Of a stretch of DNA of 64,000 bases, positions 1 through 8,191 are shown piece after piece (position 1 is the stretch's first letter; each line of letters begins with the position of its first letter). The notes under the pieces are model-generated. The model saw only the letters and a list, made by a program, of their open reading frames with translations, was not told where the DNA came from and ran no database searches. The stretch is from Komagataeibacter sp. FNDCF1 (GTDB lineage: Bacteria > Pseudomonadota > Alphaproteobacteria > Acetobacterales > Acetobacteraceae). The stretch covers positions 1,553,001-1,617,000 of the forward strand of contig NZ_JAIWOT010000001.1 in NCBI RefSeq assembly GCF_021295335.1. Reading direction: 5' to 3'. The position numbers and the translations under genes are program-made.

Positions 1-206
1 AGGGTCATCTGCACGCTGTCACAGCTTGAGAACGCAATGCCGTGCACGGCAAACCGCGCGCGCACGTTTTCCGGCAGGGCCGCCAGCAGGTCACCACCCC
101 CAAGGCTTGTGCCGATTTCGGCATAATCGACCGTATCACGCGGGTCCGTTGCCTGCCGGGCAATGGTGCCCCCGGTGGATATGATGGCTATGACAGGTCG
201 CTGCAT
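1..206 (-). CDS. L-asparaginase/glutaminase family protein, N-terminal fragment
   Basis: The first 68 codons of a gene that runs off the left edge of the window. The protein opens with a short hydrophobic strand followed by STGGTIA, the signature of the asparaginase/glutaminase family whose first Thr is the nucleophile. A later SVQMT segment sits where the family has a substrate-pocket strand. The family hydrolyses L-asparagine (and some L-glutamine) to the acid plus ammonia. The ATG was chosen because it directly precedes the conserved strand and has a purine-rich GAGA just upstream. No signal peptide is visible, which suggests a cytosolic enzyme. It lies 93 bp downstream of the SfnB-like gene on the same strand and may share its transcript. 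Family is secure; substrate preference cannot be judged from this fragment. Confidence 0.8.
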   Translation of the reverse strand, partial: MQRPVIAIISTGGTIARQATDPRDTVDYAEIGTSLGGGDLLAALPENVRARFAVHGIAFSSCDSVQMT

Positions 207-299
207 TCTCTCGTTTTCCCCTGATCCGGTCGGTCAGTGCGATCAATCACGCACGTCGTGATCCCTGTCAAATGGTGCCTGCCTGCTGCCACGGGTCGC

Positions 300-1565
300 C
301 TACTGGTAAAGCCCCGGCTCCGGCATCCAGCCGGTCAGAAGGTGCTGGCCGATCTCGGCATTTTTCCAATCGACGGGGTCGTGCAGGGACACGGTGCGGG
401 CATCGCGCCAGTAACGGTCAAAGCCATTGGCGGCATCCGTTCCCCGCGCGCCTGCCGCCGCCGGTGCATCACCGGCCGCACGCAGGGCCGCGCGCGTGGC
501 GACCGAACGGGCAGCGCTGGCCGCCATGGCCACCGCGTTGCGCGATACATGGCCCTGTTCATAGCGGTCCAGCATGCGGCCTGCTTCCATCACCGCGCAG
601 TACGCGCCAAACAGGTCGGCCCCGATCTCACCAAGCAGGCGGCGCACGTAAGGGTCCTGATCGGCACTTTCCACCCCTGCCGCCCCCCATGGGCGGGCCT
701 GCCGGGGCACGAACGCACATGCGGCCTGCAACGCGCCAATGCCGATACCGGTCAGGATCGCACTGAAGCCGGCCTGAAAACGCGGTGCGACATGCCGGGG
801 CAGATCAGCATCGGGGGCAAGCGCGTTCCACCTGTCATCCACCCGCACGTCTTGCAGTGTCACGGTGCCGGAATCGGTGGCGCGCTGGCCCATGCGGTTC
901 CAGTCATGGTGAAAGACAAGACCCGGCGCGTCACGGGGCACCAGGTCCATGCGCACGCCTGCGCGCACGGCACCCGCCTGCTGCGCCGCCACCGGATCGA
1001 ATGACGAAACCGCCACCAGGTCGGCACCCGACGCGCCCGTGGCATAGATCTTGCGACCTGATATGAAATGCATGCCCCCGGGGCCGGGTTGCGCCAGTGT
1101 CTGCAGGAAGCTGTCAGCCGTACGCCCGTTCTCGGCCACGGCCATGCCCAGAATGACCTGATCGCCCACGACACGGGCCGCCAGTTCCCTTTTCAGTGCA
1201 GTGGGCGCGTAGACAAAGATTTCCCGCAGCAGGTCATCATGTACCTTGCAGATCTGGGCCACCGCCGGGTCCGCCACGGCGATGCGCAGCATGAGTTCAA
1301 GCGAAAGCTCCTGCGACAGCCCCATCCCGCCCCACCGCACGGGCACGGCCAGGGCAAGGATGCCGGTGGGCTTCAGGGCCGCGATGGCCTGATGGGGATA
1401 GCCGCCAGTGCGGTCACGCTGTGCCGCCGTGGGCGCGATGACGGTGTCGAGCACATGCTGGACACGCAGCAGGACCTCCCCCGCAGCCCCGCTTACGGGG
1501 CGCGGCGGCAGCAGGTCACGCAGCAGGGGCGGCAGGCTACGCCCGCCGGTCGGCAATGTCGTCAT
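300..1565 (-). CDS. SfnB/DszC-type acyl-CoA dehydrogenase-fold flavin monooxygenase homologue
   Basis: 421 aa with the acyl-CoA dehydrogenase fold: an N-terminal helical domain with a GGMGLS segment, a middle beta domain (FISGRKIYATGASGAD, then a GTVTLQDVRVDD strand), and a C-terminal helical bundle. The spacing and the WNRMGQRATDSGTVTL segment fit the branch containing SfnB, DszC and related FMNH2-dependent monooxygenases used to obtain sulfur from organic sulfones rather than the beta-oxidation dehydrogenases. It would act in the cytosol and need reduced flavin from a separate reductase, which is not visible here. It lies 57 bp downstream of an MFS exporter and 93 bp upstream of an asparaginase, all on the minus strand. 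Substrate is unknown, and an ordinary acyl-CoA dehydrogenase remains possible. Confidence 0.7.
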   Translation of the reverse strand: MTTLPTGGRSLPPLLRDLLPPRPVSGAAGEVLLRVQHVLDTVIAPTAAQRDRTGGYPHQAIAALKPTGILALAVPVRWGGMGLSQELSLELMLRIAVADPAVAQICKVHDDLLREIFVYAPTALKRELAARVVGDQVILGMAVAENGRTADSFLQTLAQPGPGGMHFISGRKIYATGASGADLVAVSSFDPVAAQQAGAVRAGVRMDLVPRDAPGLVFHHDWNRMGQRATDSGTVTLQDVRVDDRWNALAPDADLPRHVAPRFQAGFSAILTGIGIGALQAACAFVPRQARPWGAAGVESADQDPYVRRLLGEIGADLFGAYCAVMEAGRMLDRYEQGHVSRNAVAMAASAARSVATRAALRAAGDAPAAAGARGTDAANGFDRYWRDARTVSLHDPVDWKNAEIGQHLLTGWMPEPGLYQ

Positions 1566-1622
1566 GCCGTACGATAGGAAAGATGGAACGGGCCGGCAAC
1601 CACCCTGCCCCGCCGCCGCCCG

Positions 1623-2849
1623 CTAGCCGCCGGCCTGCCTGCGGGCGGCGGCGCGGATGTCACTGAGCGTGAGCAGCCAGATCACGAAGCCGCCCATGGC
1701 CAGGGACGCACCAACCCAGCCCACGGATGACCAGCCCAGCCCGGCGCTGATCGCCAGGCCACCCAGCGCGGGGCCGATGGCATTGGCCATGTTGAACGCG
1801 CTCTGGTTCATGGCGGCGGCCAGCGCCTGCGCATCCACCGCCACACTGAGCAGCCGCGACTGGATGACGGTGCCCAGACCACCACCGCACCCGATCATGA
1901 ACACGATGGGCATCATGCCCCATACGGAATGCACGGAACCGGGAAAGCCCGCCAGCGCCGCCGCATTGACCAGAAGCGTGCCGCCAATGGTGGGCATCAT
2001 CTTCCTGTCCGCAGCCCACGCGCAGGCCATGGTGCCCACCGTCATGCCCACGCCAAACACGGCCAGCATGACCGGGGTCATGTAGGCAGGGGCATGCGTC
2101 ACCTCCTCCAGTATGGAGGCAAGGTAGGTATAGACACAGAAAATACCGCCAAACCCCACAACGCCGATGCCCAGCGTAAGCCAGACCTGCCGGTTGCGCA
2201 GGGCGCGTATTTCGGTCATGGCGCTGGCATGCGGGCGCGGCGGGTCAAGGGGCACGAAGCGCATGATCAGCAGCATGGTAATGAAAGCCAGACCCGCGAT
2301 CAGCACGAAGGCCCAGCGCCACCCCACAAGCATGCCCAGACCATTGGCCATGGGCACGCCACCGATCGTGGCGATGGTCAGGCCCAGTACCACGCGCGCC
2401 ACCGCCTGCGTGCGCCGGTTGATCGGCACCATCGAGGATGCGACAATGCCCGCCGTACCGAAATAGGCCCCGTGCGGCAGGCCGCTCATGAAACGGCACA
2501 GCAGCAGCAGCAGGTAATTGGGCGCCACCGCGGTCAGCCCGTTGCCGATCACGTACATGACCATCATGCCGATCAGCAGGTATTTGCGGCTCTGCCTGGC
2601 ACCCAGCATGGCGATAAGCGGCGCGCCGACGCACACGCCCGCCGCATAGGCCTCGATCGCATGTCCCGCCTGCGGCACGGTGACGTGCATGTCCGCCGAG
2701 ATCATGGGGACGAGGCTCATGGCCGCGAATTCCGCGGTGCCAATGGCAAAACCACCCAATGCCAGAATGAAGAAAATCAGGCCGGGGCCAACGGTGCCAC
2801 GAACGGACGCGTCCGTTCCCGCACCCGGGTTGGTCGTTTTATCTGTCAT
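1623..2849 (-). CDS. MFS transporter, AraJ/YdhP-like drug or sugar efflux family
   Basis: 408 aa with about twelve hydrophobic segments. The first segment contains GGFAIGTAEFAAMSLVP, and the loop after it leads into a helix with VCVGAPLIAMLGARQSR, the pattern of the AraJ/NepI/YdhP branch of 12-helix proton-driven exporters. Inner-membrane location. The family exports arabinose, purine nucleosides or drugs, so the substrate cannot be named. It is the first gene of a minus-strand run MFS - flavin monooxygenase - asparaginase with short gaps (57 and 93 bp). A paralogue of the same branch lies at 54166-55398 and shares the GxGEFA-type first helix. Confidence 0.85.
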   Translation of the reverse strand: MTDKTTNPGAGTDASVRGTVGPGLIFFILALGGFAIGTAEFAAMSLVPMISADMHVTVPQAGHAIEAYAAGVCVGAPLIAMLGARQSRKYLLIGMMVMYVIGNGLTAVAPNYLLLLLCRFMSGLPHGAYFGTAGIVASSMVPINRRTQAVARVVLGLTIATIGGVPMANGLGMLVGWRWAFVLIAGLAFITMLLIMRFVPLDPPRPHASAMTEIRALRNRQVWLTLGIGVVGFGGIFCVYTYLASILEEVTHAPAYMTPVMLAVFGVGMTVGTMACAWAADRKMMPTIGGTLLVNAAALAGFPGSVHSVWGMMPIVFMIGCGGGLGTVIQSRLLSVAVDAQALAAAMNQSAFNMANAIGPALGGLAISAGLGWSSVGWVGASLAMGGFVIWLLTLSDIRAAARRQAGG

Positions 2850-3185
2850 GCATCTGCTCGGGACAAAAAGTAAGAAAGCGCACTGCGCACACTGTTACTT
2901 TTGGCCGATACACCCATGCACGACAGCCTACAAGCCCGCATGGAACATGAAGTCCATATCTTCAGGCCATGCCCGTCAGGTAAAACACACGCAAGCAGCG
3001 TCATCCACCAGAATCATGGACGTGCCAATACCAGTATCCGCCTGCCCGGCGCGTTGCGTGCAGGCATGAAAAAAGACGCCGAAGCGCCTGTCATATCCAT
3101 ATTCAGGAAGCCGCCACCCGCCGGCCATTCCCACATTGTCGTGGGAATTCCGGCTGGAGGGGCATCAGGGTGAAAACCCCGAAGC
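2850..3185. other. intergenic region with one hairpin
   Basis: 336 bp between the start of the MFS gene and the end of the small membrane peptide gene. It should hold the promoter of the MFS gene at its left end. The only structure I see is the hairpin near 3121-3153. Open frames here have no recognisable protein and look like chance reading in GC-rich DNA. Confidence 0.5.
3121..3153 (-). terminator. hairpin downstream of the 43-aa peptide gene
   Basis: Inverted repeat ATTCCCAC / GTGGGAAT around a 6-nt loop, extended by CCGG on both sides after a small bulge. It lies 33 bp past the stop of the minus-strand peptide gene, so it can stop that transcript, but no T-tract follows on that strand. 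Confidence 0.35.
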
Positions 3186-3317
3186 TCAGGCAGCGCGATC
3201 GGACACGATGGTGGCAACCATCAGGGCGGCGATCATGGGCAGGAAAGCAACCATGGTCAGGGAAGACATGGCGTTGACGGAGTGGGCGATCATGGTGCTG
3301 ACATTTGCGATGAACAT
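3186..3317 (-). CDS. small single-pass membrane peptide, 43 aa, unknown function
   Basis: A 43-codon frame starting MFIANVST and ending VSDRAA. About 21 uncharged residues in the second half form one transmembrane helix, with the charged residues only at the C-terminal tip. The start is supported by a good ribosome-binding site, GAGGAAAAAGAAA directly before ATG. The upstream DNA is AT-rich and contains an 11-bp perfect inverted repeat at 3560-3593. No family recognised. Size, hydrophobicity and isolated position are like small stress-induced membrane proteins or a toxin peptide, but nothing proves either. The ribosome-binding site is the main reason to call it a gene. Confidence 0.45.
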   Translation of the reverse strand: MFIANVSTMIAHSVNAMSSLTMVAFLPMIAALMVATIVSDRAA

Positions 3318-3559
3318 TTTCTTTTTCCTCTGGTGTCGAGTTGATAAGCCGGAAGGAACACCAGAACCGAAATACAGGCAACGGAAATAATCCGTATTTT
3401 CTTGAACTCGGCAGATCATTACATATTAATGACAGTATGCATGTCCAACAAATATTCAAAACCACCAGGCAGCCTTCGTCCTGTTCCGGACAGGGCCAAC
3501 AGAAACGCCACAAAAAGCAGCAAACCAGATTTTGCATCTGGAAAAGGGCACAAGCCTTC

Positions 3560-3593
3560 GGTTAAAAATTATGCAAATGCACAATTTTTAACC
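3560..3593. repeat. perfect 11-bp inverted repeat with 12-nt loop
   Basis: GGTTAAAAATT and AATTTTTAACC flank a 12-nt spacer that itself contains two TGCA-type steps (ATGCAAATGCAC). It lies about 240 bp upstream of the 43-aa peptide start. It could be an operator for a dimeric regulator or an RNA hairpin in the 5' leader. Confidence 0.6.
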
Positions 3594-3738
3594 ATATGAC
3601 ATCACGTTTTTGTGATATTTGCTGCTGATTTTTTGCCCCGTTCCCATCCCGTGGATGGAGGGCTGTGCACGCATATGAAACGTGTCTGTAAAAAACAGTC
3701 GTATTTTCAATAATCTGTACGCGGGCTTCCGTCCAGCC

Positions 3739-3780
3739 TAAAAAGCAGGCCTTCCATCATTAACGATGGGAAGGACCTGC
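3739..3780 (-). terminator. rho-independent terminator of the decarboxylase gene
   Basis: On the minus strand the arms GCAGGTCCTTCCCATC and GATGGAAGGCCTGC pair around a short AT-rich loop and are followed by TTTTT. It lies 20 bp after the stop codon of the thiamine-diphosphate decarboxylase. Confidence 0.8.
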
Positions 3781-3799
3781 CGCCCCTGATACAGCCGCT

Positions 3800-5467
3800 T
3801 CAGATCTGGTCGGGGGTTTCGATTCCATAATCGTACCGGCGCACCGCCGCCCCCATTGTCGCCATCGCGGGGGGAGCATCCATGGGGGTGAAACCTACCT
3901 CCACAAACGCAATGCCCTGATGTCGCCCGGCCTGCTCCAGCGCCACATCCAGTTCCGCGACACTGTCGACCTTAAGCGACAGCGGCACCGCATCGGGGCC
4001 GAAGGCCGCTGGCAGGCGCGCATAATCCCAGTTGGCAATGTCGTTATAGGCCGCCTGTGGCCCAAGGATCATCCGCTCGATGGTGTAGCCACCATTATTG
4101 ATCAGGAAGATCGTGACATTGCATCCGTGCCGCAGCAGGGTCGAGAGTTCCTGCGCGGTCATCTGGAACGATCCATCACCAATGAACAGCACATGCCGCC
4201 GGTGGGGTGCTGCCAGACACGCGCCCAGACACGCCGGCAGGGAATAGCCGATGGCAGCCCACACCGGCTGCACCAGCAGGCTGCACCCGGCTGGCAGGCG
4301 CGCCTGCAGCATGGCCACCATGGACGAACCGTTATCCGCCACCACCACATCGCCCGGACGCAGGAACGCCTCGACCCTGGGCCAGAACGCAGCCTGTTCC
4401 CATGCCTGCGTGGCGGGGGCCGCCACGGGCGCCGGCTGTAGCGGCAACCGGGCGCGCGCATGCGGCAGGGCCGCCAGTTTTTGCAAGACCGCATCCAGCA
4501 GGTCGGGCGCGGTCATGCCCTGAAAGTTTTCTCCATCGCAGGTCAGGCTGAAAGGCTGGATATCGACCAGCGCATCGCTGCCCACCTGCTGCGAAAAATA
4601 GCCGGACGTGGAATCAACGAACCTGATACCCAGCCCGATCACGCAATCGGCCCCCTGCACGTAATCGGCCACATGCGGGGCGGAAGCACGGCCGCCATAG
4701 GCCCCCAGCCATTCACGCCCGGACTCCGGCATGATGGTGCGCGCGGTGGACAGGGCGGCGTAGGGAATGCCGTACTGGGCGCATAACTGCTGCACGCGCT
4801 CCGCCAGGCCATACTGCCGCACCATGCCATCGACCAGCACCACCGGCTGACGGGCCTGCCTGATCCGCTGCACGACACGGTCCGCGGCACGACTGACAAG
4901 GCGGGGGTCGGACATCAGGGCCGCAGGGAGCGGCGCGGGAACATCCACCTCGACATAACAGATATCGGATGGAAACTGGATATAAACTGGCCGCCTGAGG
5001 GTCTGCACGGCATGGAGCACGCGGTCCGTCTCGGCCACGGCGCTGGCGGGGTGCAGGCGGGCCGTCGCCGCGACAAACTGCTGGTAGCAGGTCATGACGT
5101 TGTCATAATTGCCATCGGCGAGCGTATGGTGCACCAGCGCGCGCGACTGGATGGCATGCCACGGCGGCATGCCGGAAATCACCACCACCGGCACGCCTTC
5201 GGCACATGCGCCCGCCACGGCGGACAGGGCCGACAGGTCCCCCACCCCGTACGTGACCAGCACCGCGCCAATGCCAGCCAGCCGTGCATCGCCATCCGCC
5301 GCATAGGCCGCATTGAGTTCATTACAGGTACCGATGAACGTGATACCCGGCGTACGTTCGATCAGTTCAAGGAATTCGAGATTGTAGTCACCGGGCACAC
5401 CATAAATGCGCGAAACACCGATATGCCGGAGCCTGTCCAGCAGCATACTTCCGATTGATCCGCGCAT
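3800..5467 (-). CDS. thiamine-diphosphate-dependent 2-oxoacid decarboxylase (pyruvate/indolepyruvate decarboxylase type)
   Basis: 555 aa, the usual length for pyruvate and indolepyruvate decarboxylases. Family catalytic residues are visible: Asp in GVPGDYN and Glu in CNELNAAYAADG near the N-terminus, the His pair in VHHTLADG, the ThDP/Mg motif from GDGS (about residue 430) to NNGGYT (about 460), and the Glu of GYTIE. It removes CO2 from a 2-oxoacid to give an aldehyde in the cytosol. The N-terminus (YGVPGDYNLEFLEL) looks closer to indolepyruvate/phenylpyruvate decarboxylases than to the fermentative Acetobacter PDC as I remember it, so the substrate is open. A radical SAM gene ends 51 bp upstream on the same strand, suggesting co-transcription. 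A clear terminator follows. Confidence 0.88.
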   Translation of the reverse strand: MRGSIGSMLLDRLRHIGVSRIYGVPGDYNLEFLELIERTPGITFIGTCNELNAAYAADGDARLAGIGAVLVTYGVGDLSALSAVAGACAEGVPVVVISGMPPWHAIQSRALVHHTLADGNYDNVMTCYQQFVAATARLHPASAVAETDRVLHAVQTLRRPVYIQFPSDICYVEVDVPAPLPAALMSDPRLVSRAADRVVQRIRQARQPVVLVDGMVRQYGLAERVQQLCAQYGIPYAALSTARTIMPESGREWLGAYGGRASAPHVADYVQGADCVIGLGIRFVDSTSGYFSQQVGSDALVDIQPFSLTCDGENFQGMTAPDLLDAVLQKLAALPHARARLPLQPAPVAAPATQAWEQAAFWPRVEAFLRPGDVVVADNGSSMVAMLQARLPAGCSLLVQPVWAAIGYSLPACLGACLAAPHRRHVLFIGDGSFQMTAQELSTLLRHGCNVTIFLINNGGYTIERMILGPQAAYNDIANWDYARLPAAFGPDAVPLSLKVDSVAELDVALEQAGRHQGIAFVEVGFTPMDAPPAMATMGAAVRRYDYGIETPDQI

Positions 5468-5518
5468 GCCTCATATCCCTACCTGTTGGCGGCCGGGCCA
5501 GGAGCGGCCGGGCCGATA

Positions 5519-6859
5519 TCAGTAGATATCAAAATCATTGTTTCCCGTAGATGAAAAGGCCATGCGCCGTTCCGCCATGTTCAGGATCCATGATGACATG
5601 TCCGAACGCGTGCGCGGGAATGGCAGGCGATGGACCATGGAACGCATGCTGTAGAATTTGCGATACATGTTCTGGATACGCTGTTCCATCTGTACCGGCG
5701 TGCAGTTCTTGGGCCATATATGGCACACCTGCCCCGGCCAGCGGTCGATGTCATCGGGGTCGATGATGCGGTCCGCCTTCTTCATCCGCTCGAACAGGGC
5801 GGTGCCCCGGGTCGGGGTCAGGATGTTGAAATAGGCGGCCGGGACCTTGTGCGCCTCCAGGAAGGAGAGCGTCGCCTCGTACACATCGGGGTGTTCGTCA
5901 TCATAGCCGAAGATGAAGTTGAGCGAATAGCTGATGTCACGCCTGCGCAGGTTATCGAACATCTCCCCGTAGCGGCTGGCCTTGTTCCACCCCTTTTTCA
6001 TGCCCTGAAGCATTTCCTCGTCGATGCTTTCAATACCGATATTGACATGCATCACGCCGCTGCGCCGGGCCAGATCAAGGAAGCTGGTATCGAGGCATAG
6101 ATTGGACGACCACAGGGTGGACCAGCGGATCTTCAGCGGCACCAGACCTTCCATCAGTTCCATCGCGCGGCTTTTCTTGCCGCCGAAATTACTTTCACCA
6201 AAGAAGAAATGACTGCCCTTGTTCTTTATCCTCTCCAGTTCGTCCACCATCTGGTCCACCGGGCGCCAGCGATAGCGGCCGCCAAGATAGAAGCGCTCCG
6301 AACAGAAATCGCACACGAACGGACACCCGCGCGAAGATTGCACGGCAAATGTGCGGAAAGGCCCGAACTTCTTCAGGTCCAGCAGGTCGTAACGCGGTGG
6401 CGGAAGGTCGTTGAGTTCCTTGAGCGGCGTGGCACGGTAGATCTTCTGCAGCCGGTCGGCGGCTGCATCTTCCAGCATCGTGCGCCAGATGGGTTCGGCT
6501 TCGCCCACGCCCACGGCGTCACAATATTCGGCCGCCTCATCGGCATAGAAGAAGACATGCGGCCCGCCCATCAGCACCTTGACCCCCCGGCGACGGAATG
6601 CGGCCGCGATATCGTAGGCGCGTGGGGAATGCAGGGTCCAGGCGGTCAGCGCCACCACATCGACCGGCACGTCGAAGTCGATATCCTCCAGCTGTTCGTC
6701 CAGCAGGGTGACAGTCCATTCCGGCGGGGTCAGGGCGGCAAGGTATGGCAGCGCCAGTGGTACCATCTGTCGTCGTCTGGTCTTGAAAATGGTCCGGTCG
6801 GTCTTGGAACGGTAATGCGAGGGCTGGATGATCAGCAGCTTTAGGTCTGTCTTTGACAT
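5519..6859 (-). CDS. B12-binding-domain radical SAM protein
   Basis: 446 aa. Residues 1-150 form an alternating alpha/beta domain typical of the cobalamin-binding region of class B radical SAM enzymes (GGPHVFF, then GVGEAEPIW). The radical SAM core follows, with the [4Fe-4S] cysteines in GCPFVCDFC (CxxxCxxC, about 179-186), a later GESNFGGKK segment and a typical NIGIESIDEEMLQGMKKG stretch. Such enzymes often methylate unactivated carbons or remodel lipids and cofactors using SAM. The usual DxHxxG cobalamin ligand motif is not seen, as in several members of this class. The decarboxylase starts 51 bp downstream on the same strand. Hopanoid-type relatives (HpnJ, HpnR) are possible, but I cannot assign it to one. 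Upstream DNA is AT-rich and probably holds the promoter. Confidence 0.85.
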   Translation of the reverse strand: MSKTDLKLLIIQPSHYRSKTDRTIFKTRRRQMVPLALPYLAALTPPEWTVTLLDEQLEDIDFDVPVDVVALTAWTLHSPRAYDIAAAFRRRGVKVLMGGPHVFFYADEAAEYCDAVGVGEAEPIWRTMLEDAAADRLQKIYRATPLKELNDLPPPRYDLLDLKKFGPFRTFAVQSSRGCPFVCDFCSERFYLGGRYRWRPVDQMVDELERIKNKGSHFFFGESNFGGKKSRAMELMEGLVPLKIRWSTLWSSNLCLDTSFLDLARRSGVMHVNIGIESIDEEMLQGMKKGWNKASRYGEMFDNLRRRDISYSLNFIFGYDDEHPDVYEATLSFLEAHKVPAAYFNILTPTRGTALFERMKKADRIIDPDDIDRWPGQVCHIWPKNCTPVQMEQRIQNMYRKFYSMRSMVHRLPFPRTRSDMSSWILNMAERRMAFSSTGNNDFDIY

Positions 6860-7186
6860 GCTTCGGCTCTATGGACTTGGATGTGAAGAAATATCCTGAA
6901 CAAATAAATTCCGGGCATATCGTACGATTCCTGTCCCAAATGTCCACCACACGAAATAATCACCATCCCTTCACGCCTGAAGCGTATTGAATATTCACAT
7001 TGCATATATCAAAAAATTTTATGATTATTTATTTACTTATTACTTTTATTACTTTTTTATTATTTATATAAATTCAGATTACTGCAAACCCTGAACCCGT
7101 CAGAACATATGCCGCACATATCTGCTTTCAGGGTGCTGCATAACTCTGTCATGCCGCGCACCAGGCCGAAGCCCGTGTCCGCATGC
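6860..7186. other. AT-rich intergenic region upstream of the radical SAM gene
   Basis: About 330 bp. The stretch near 7011-7080 is almost pure A/T with repeated TTATTACTTT-like words, in sharp contrast to the GC-rich genes on both sides. It probably contains the radical SAM promoter. No gene is supported. Confidence 0.5.
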
Positions 7187-7223
7187 AAAAAAGCCCATCC
7201 GGTCATGTCACCACCGGATGGGC
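7187..7223 (-). terminator. rho-independent terminator after the ppdK regulatory gene
   Basis: Perfect 11-bp arms GCCCATCCGGT / ACCGGATGGGC with a 9-nt loop, followed on the minus strand by TTTTTTG. It lies just past the stop of the PPDK regulatory protein, so it likely ends the ppdK operon. Confidence 0.88.
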
Positions 7224-7237
7224 CCCTGTTTGGTCAG

Positions 7238-8107
7238 CTACCGGCCGGCCACACCATCATGTTCAAGCATGTCAATGATGGCAGCCGCCGTTTCCTCCAC
7301 CGAACGGTGGGTCACGTTTATGACCGGCCATCTGTACCGGGCGCACAGGCGACGCGCCCAGTTCAGTTCTTCCTGCACGTTCTGGGGGTCGATATAGGGT
7401 TTGACCGATGTTTCCGACATGCCGGGCGTAGCCATGGACCGGCCCGGCAGCATCATGCCCACCCGTGAGCGCCGTATTTCCAGCAGGGTATAGGGATCGA
7501 TCGTCAGCCCCACCACAAGACCCGGAAAATCCGCCAGTTCCGCTGGCAATGGCGCATGCGGAACCAGCGGGATGTTGGCCGCCCGGATACCCCGGTTGGC
7601 AAGGTAGAAGCAGGTTGGGGTCTTGGATGTGCGTGACACACCCACAAGGATCACGTCCGCCTTTGCAAGATCGGTGGCCTTCTGCCCGTCATCATGGGCG
7701 ATGACATACTGCATCGCATCAATCCGGCGGCGATAGCTCTCATCCATCACATACTGGCCGCCGGGGTGGCGTTCGGCCACGATTCCGGTCTGCTGTTCCA
7801 AAAAATGGATGGTGCCATCAAGGATATTCTTGACCTGCACCCCGATGCGCGCGCATCCCACCCGCAGCATGGTCTGCAGATCGGGCGAGGTCAGCGATGA
7901 CAGCACAGGCCCCGGCTCATCCCTGATCCCCGTCAGCACACGTGCGACCTGCACGCGCGTACGGACAAGGTTCCAGTTACGCGGGGCGAATTCCGCATCC
8001 TGAAACTGCGCGCCACAGGCACGCATGACAGCTTCCAGCGCCTGGCCTGTCGCTTCGGATACAAGATGCAGAATGATTGGCGGACTGCTCATGATCCTGC
8101 CTGACAT
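7238..8107 (-). CDS. bifunctional PPDK/PEP synthase regulatory kinase-phosphatase (DUF299 family)
   Basis: 289 aa. The N-terminal half begins ILHLVSEATGQALEAVMRA, typical of the family. The P-loop-like GVSRTSKTPTCFYLANRG (about residues 155-172) is the ADP-binding signature of these unusual kinases. Members use ADP to phosphorylate a Thr beside the catalytic His of pyruvate phosphate dikinase or PEP synthase, switching it off, and use phosphate to reverse this. Its partner ppdK ends 84 bp upstream on the same strand, which supports a PPDK target. Cytosolic. A strong terminator follows. The second Met (codon 6) is an alternative start, but its AGGA would be too close. Confidence 0.9.
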   Translation of the reverse strand: MSGRIMSSPPIILHLVSEATGQALEAVMRACGAQFQDAEFAPRNWNLVRTRVQVARVLTGIRDEPGPVLSSLTSPDLQTMLRVGCARIGVQVKNILDGTIHFLEQQTGIVAERHPGGQYVMDESYRRRIDAMQYVIAHDDGQKATDLAKADVILVGVSRTSKTPTCFYLANRGIRAANIPLVPHAPLPAELADFPGLVVGLTIDPYTLLEIRRSRVGMMLPGRSMATPGMSETSVKPYIDPQNVQEELNWARRLCARYRWPVINVTHRSVEETAAAIIDMLEHDGVAGR

Positions 8108-8191
8108 GGCGCCCCGCCACCCGTGGGCGGAAGAGCGCCATTTTTTACGGCGTTGATACCTGGCGGGCCACGCATGGCCCGCGGGCCGTGC

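Larger units (their letters stand above)
3318..3799. other. AT-rich intergenic region with an 11-bp perfect inverted repeat
   Basis: 482 bp between the 43-aa peptide gene and the decarboxylase gene. It is clearly AT-richer than its surroundings. It contains the decarboxylase terminator (3739-3780), the inverted repeat at 3560-3593, and a smaller repeat ATCAC-N6-GTGAT near 3604-3619. No convincing reading frame. Confidence 0.5.
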
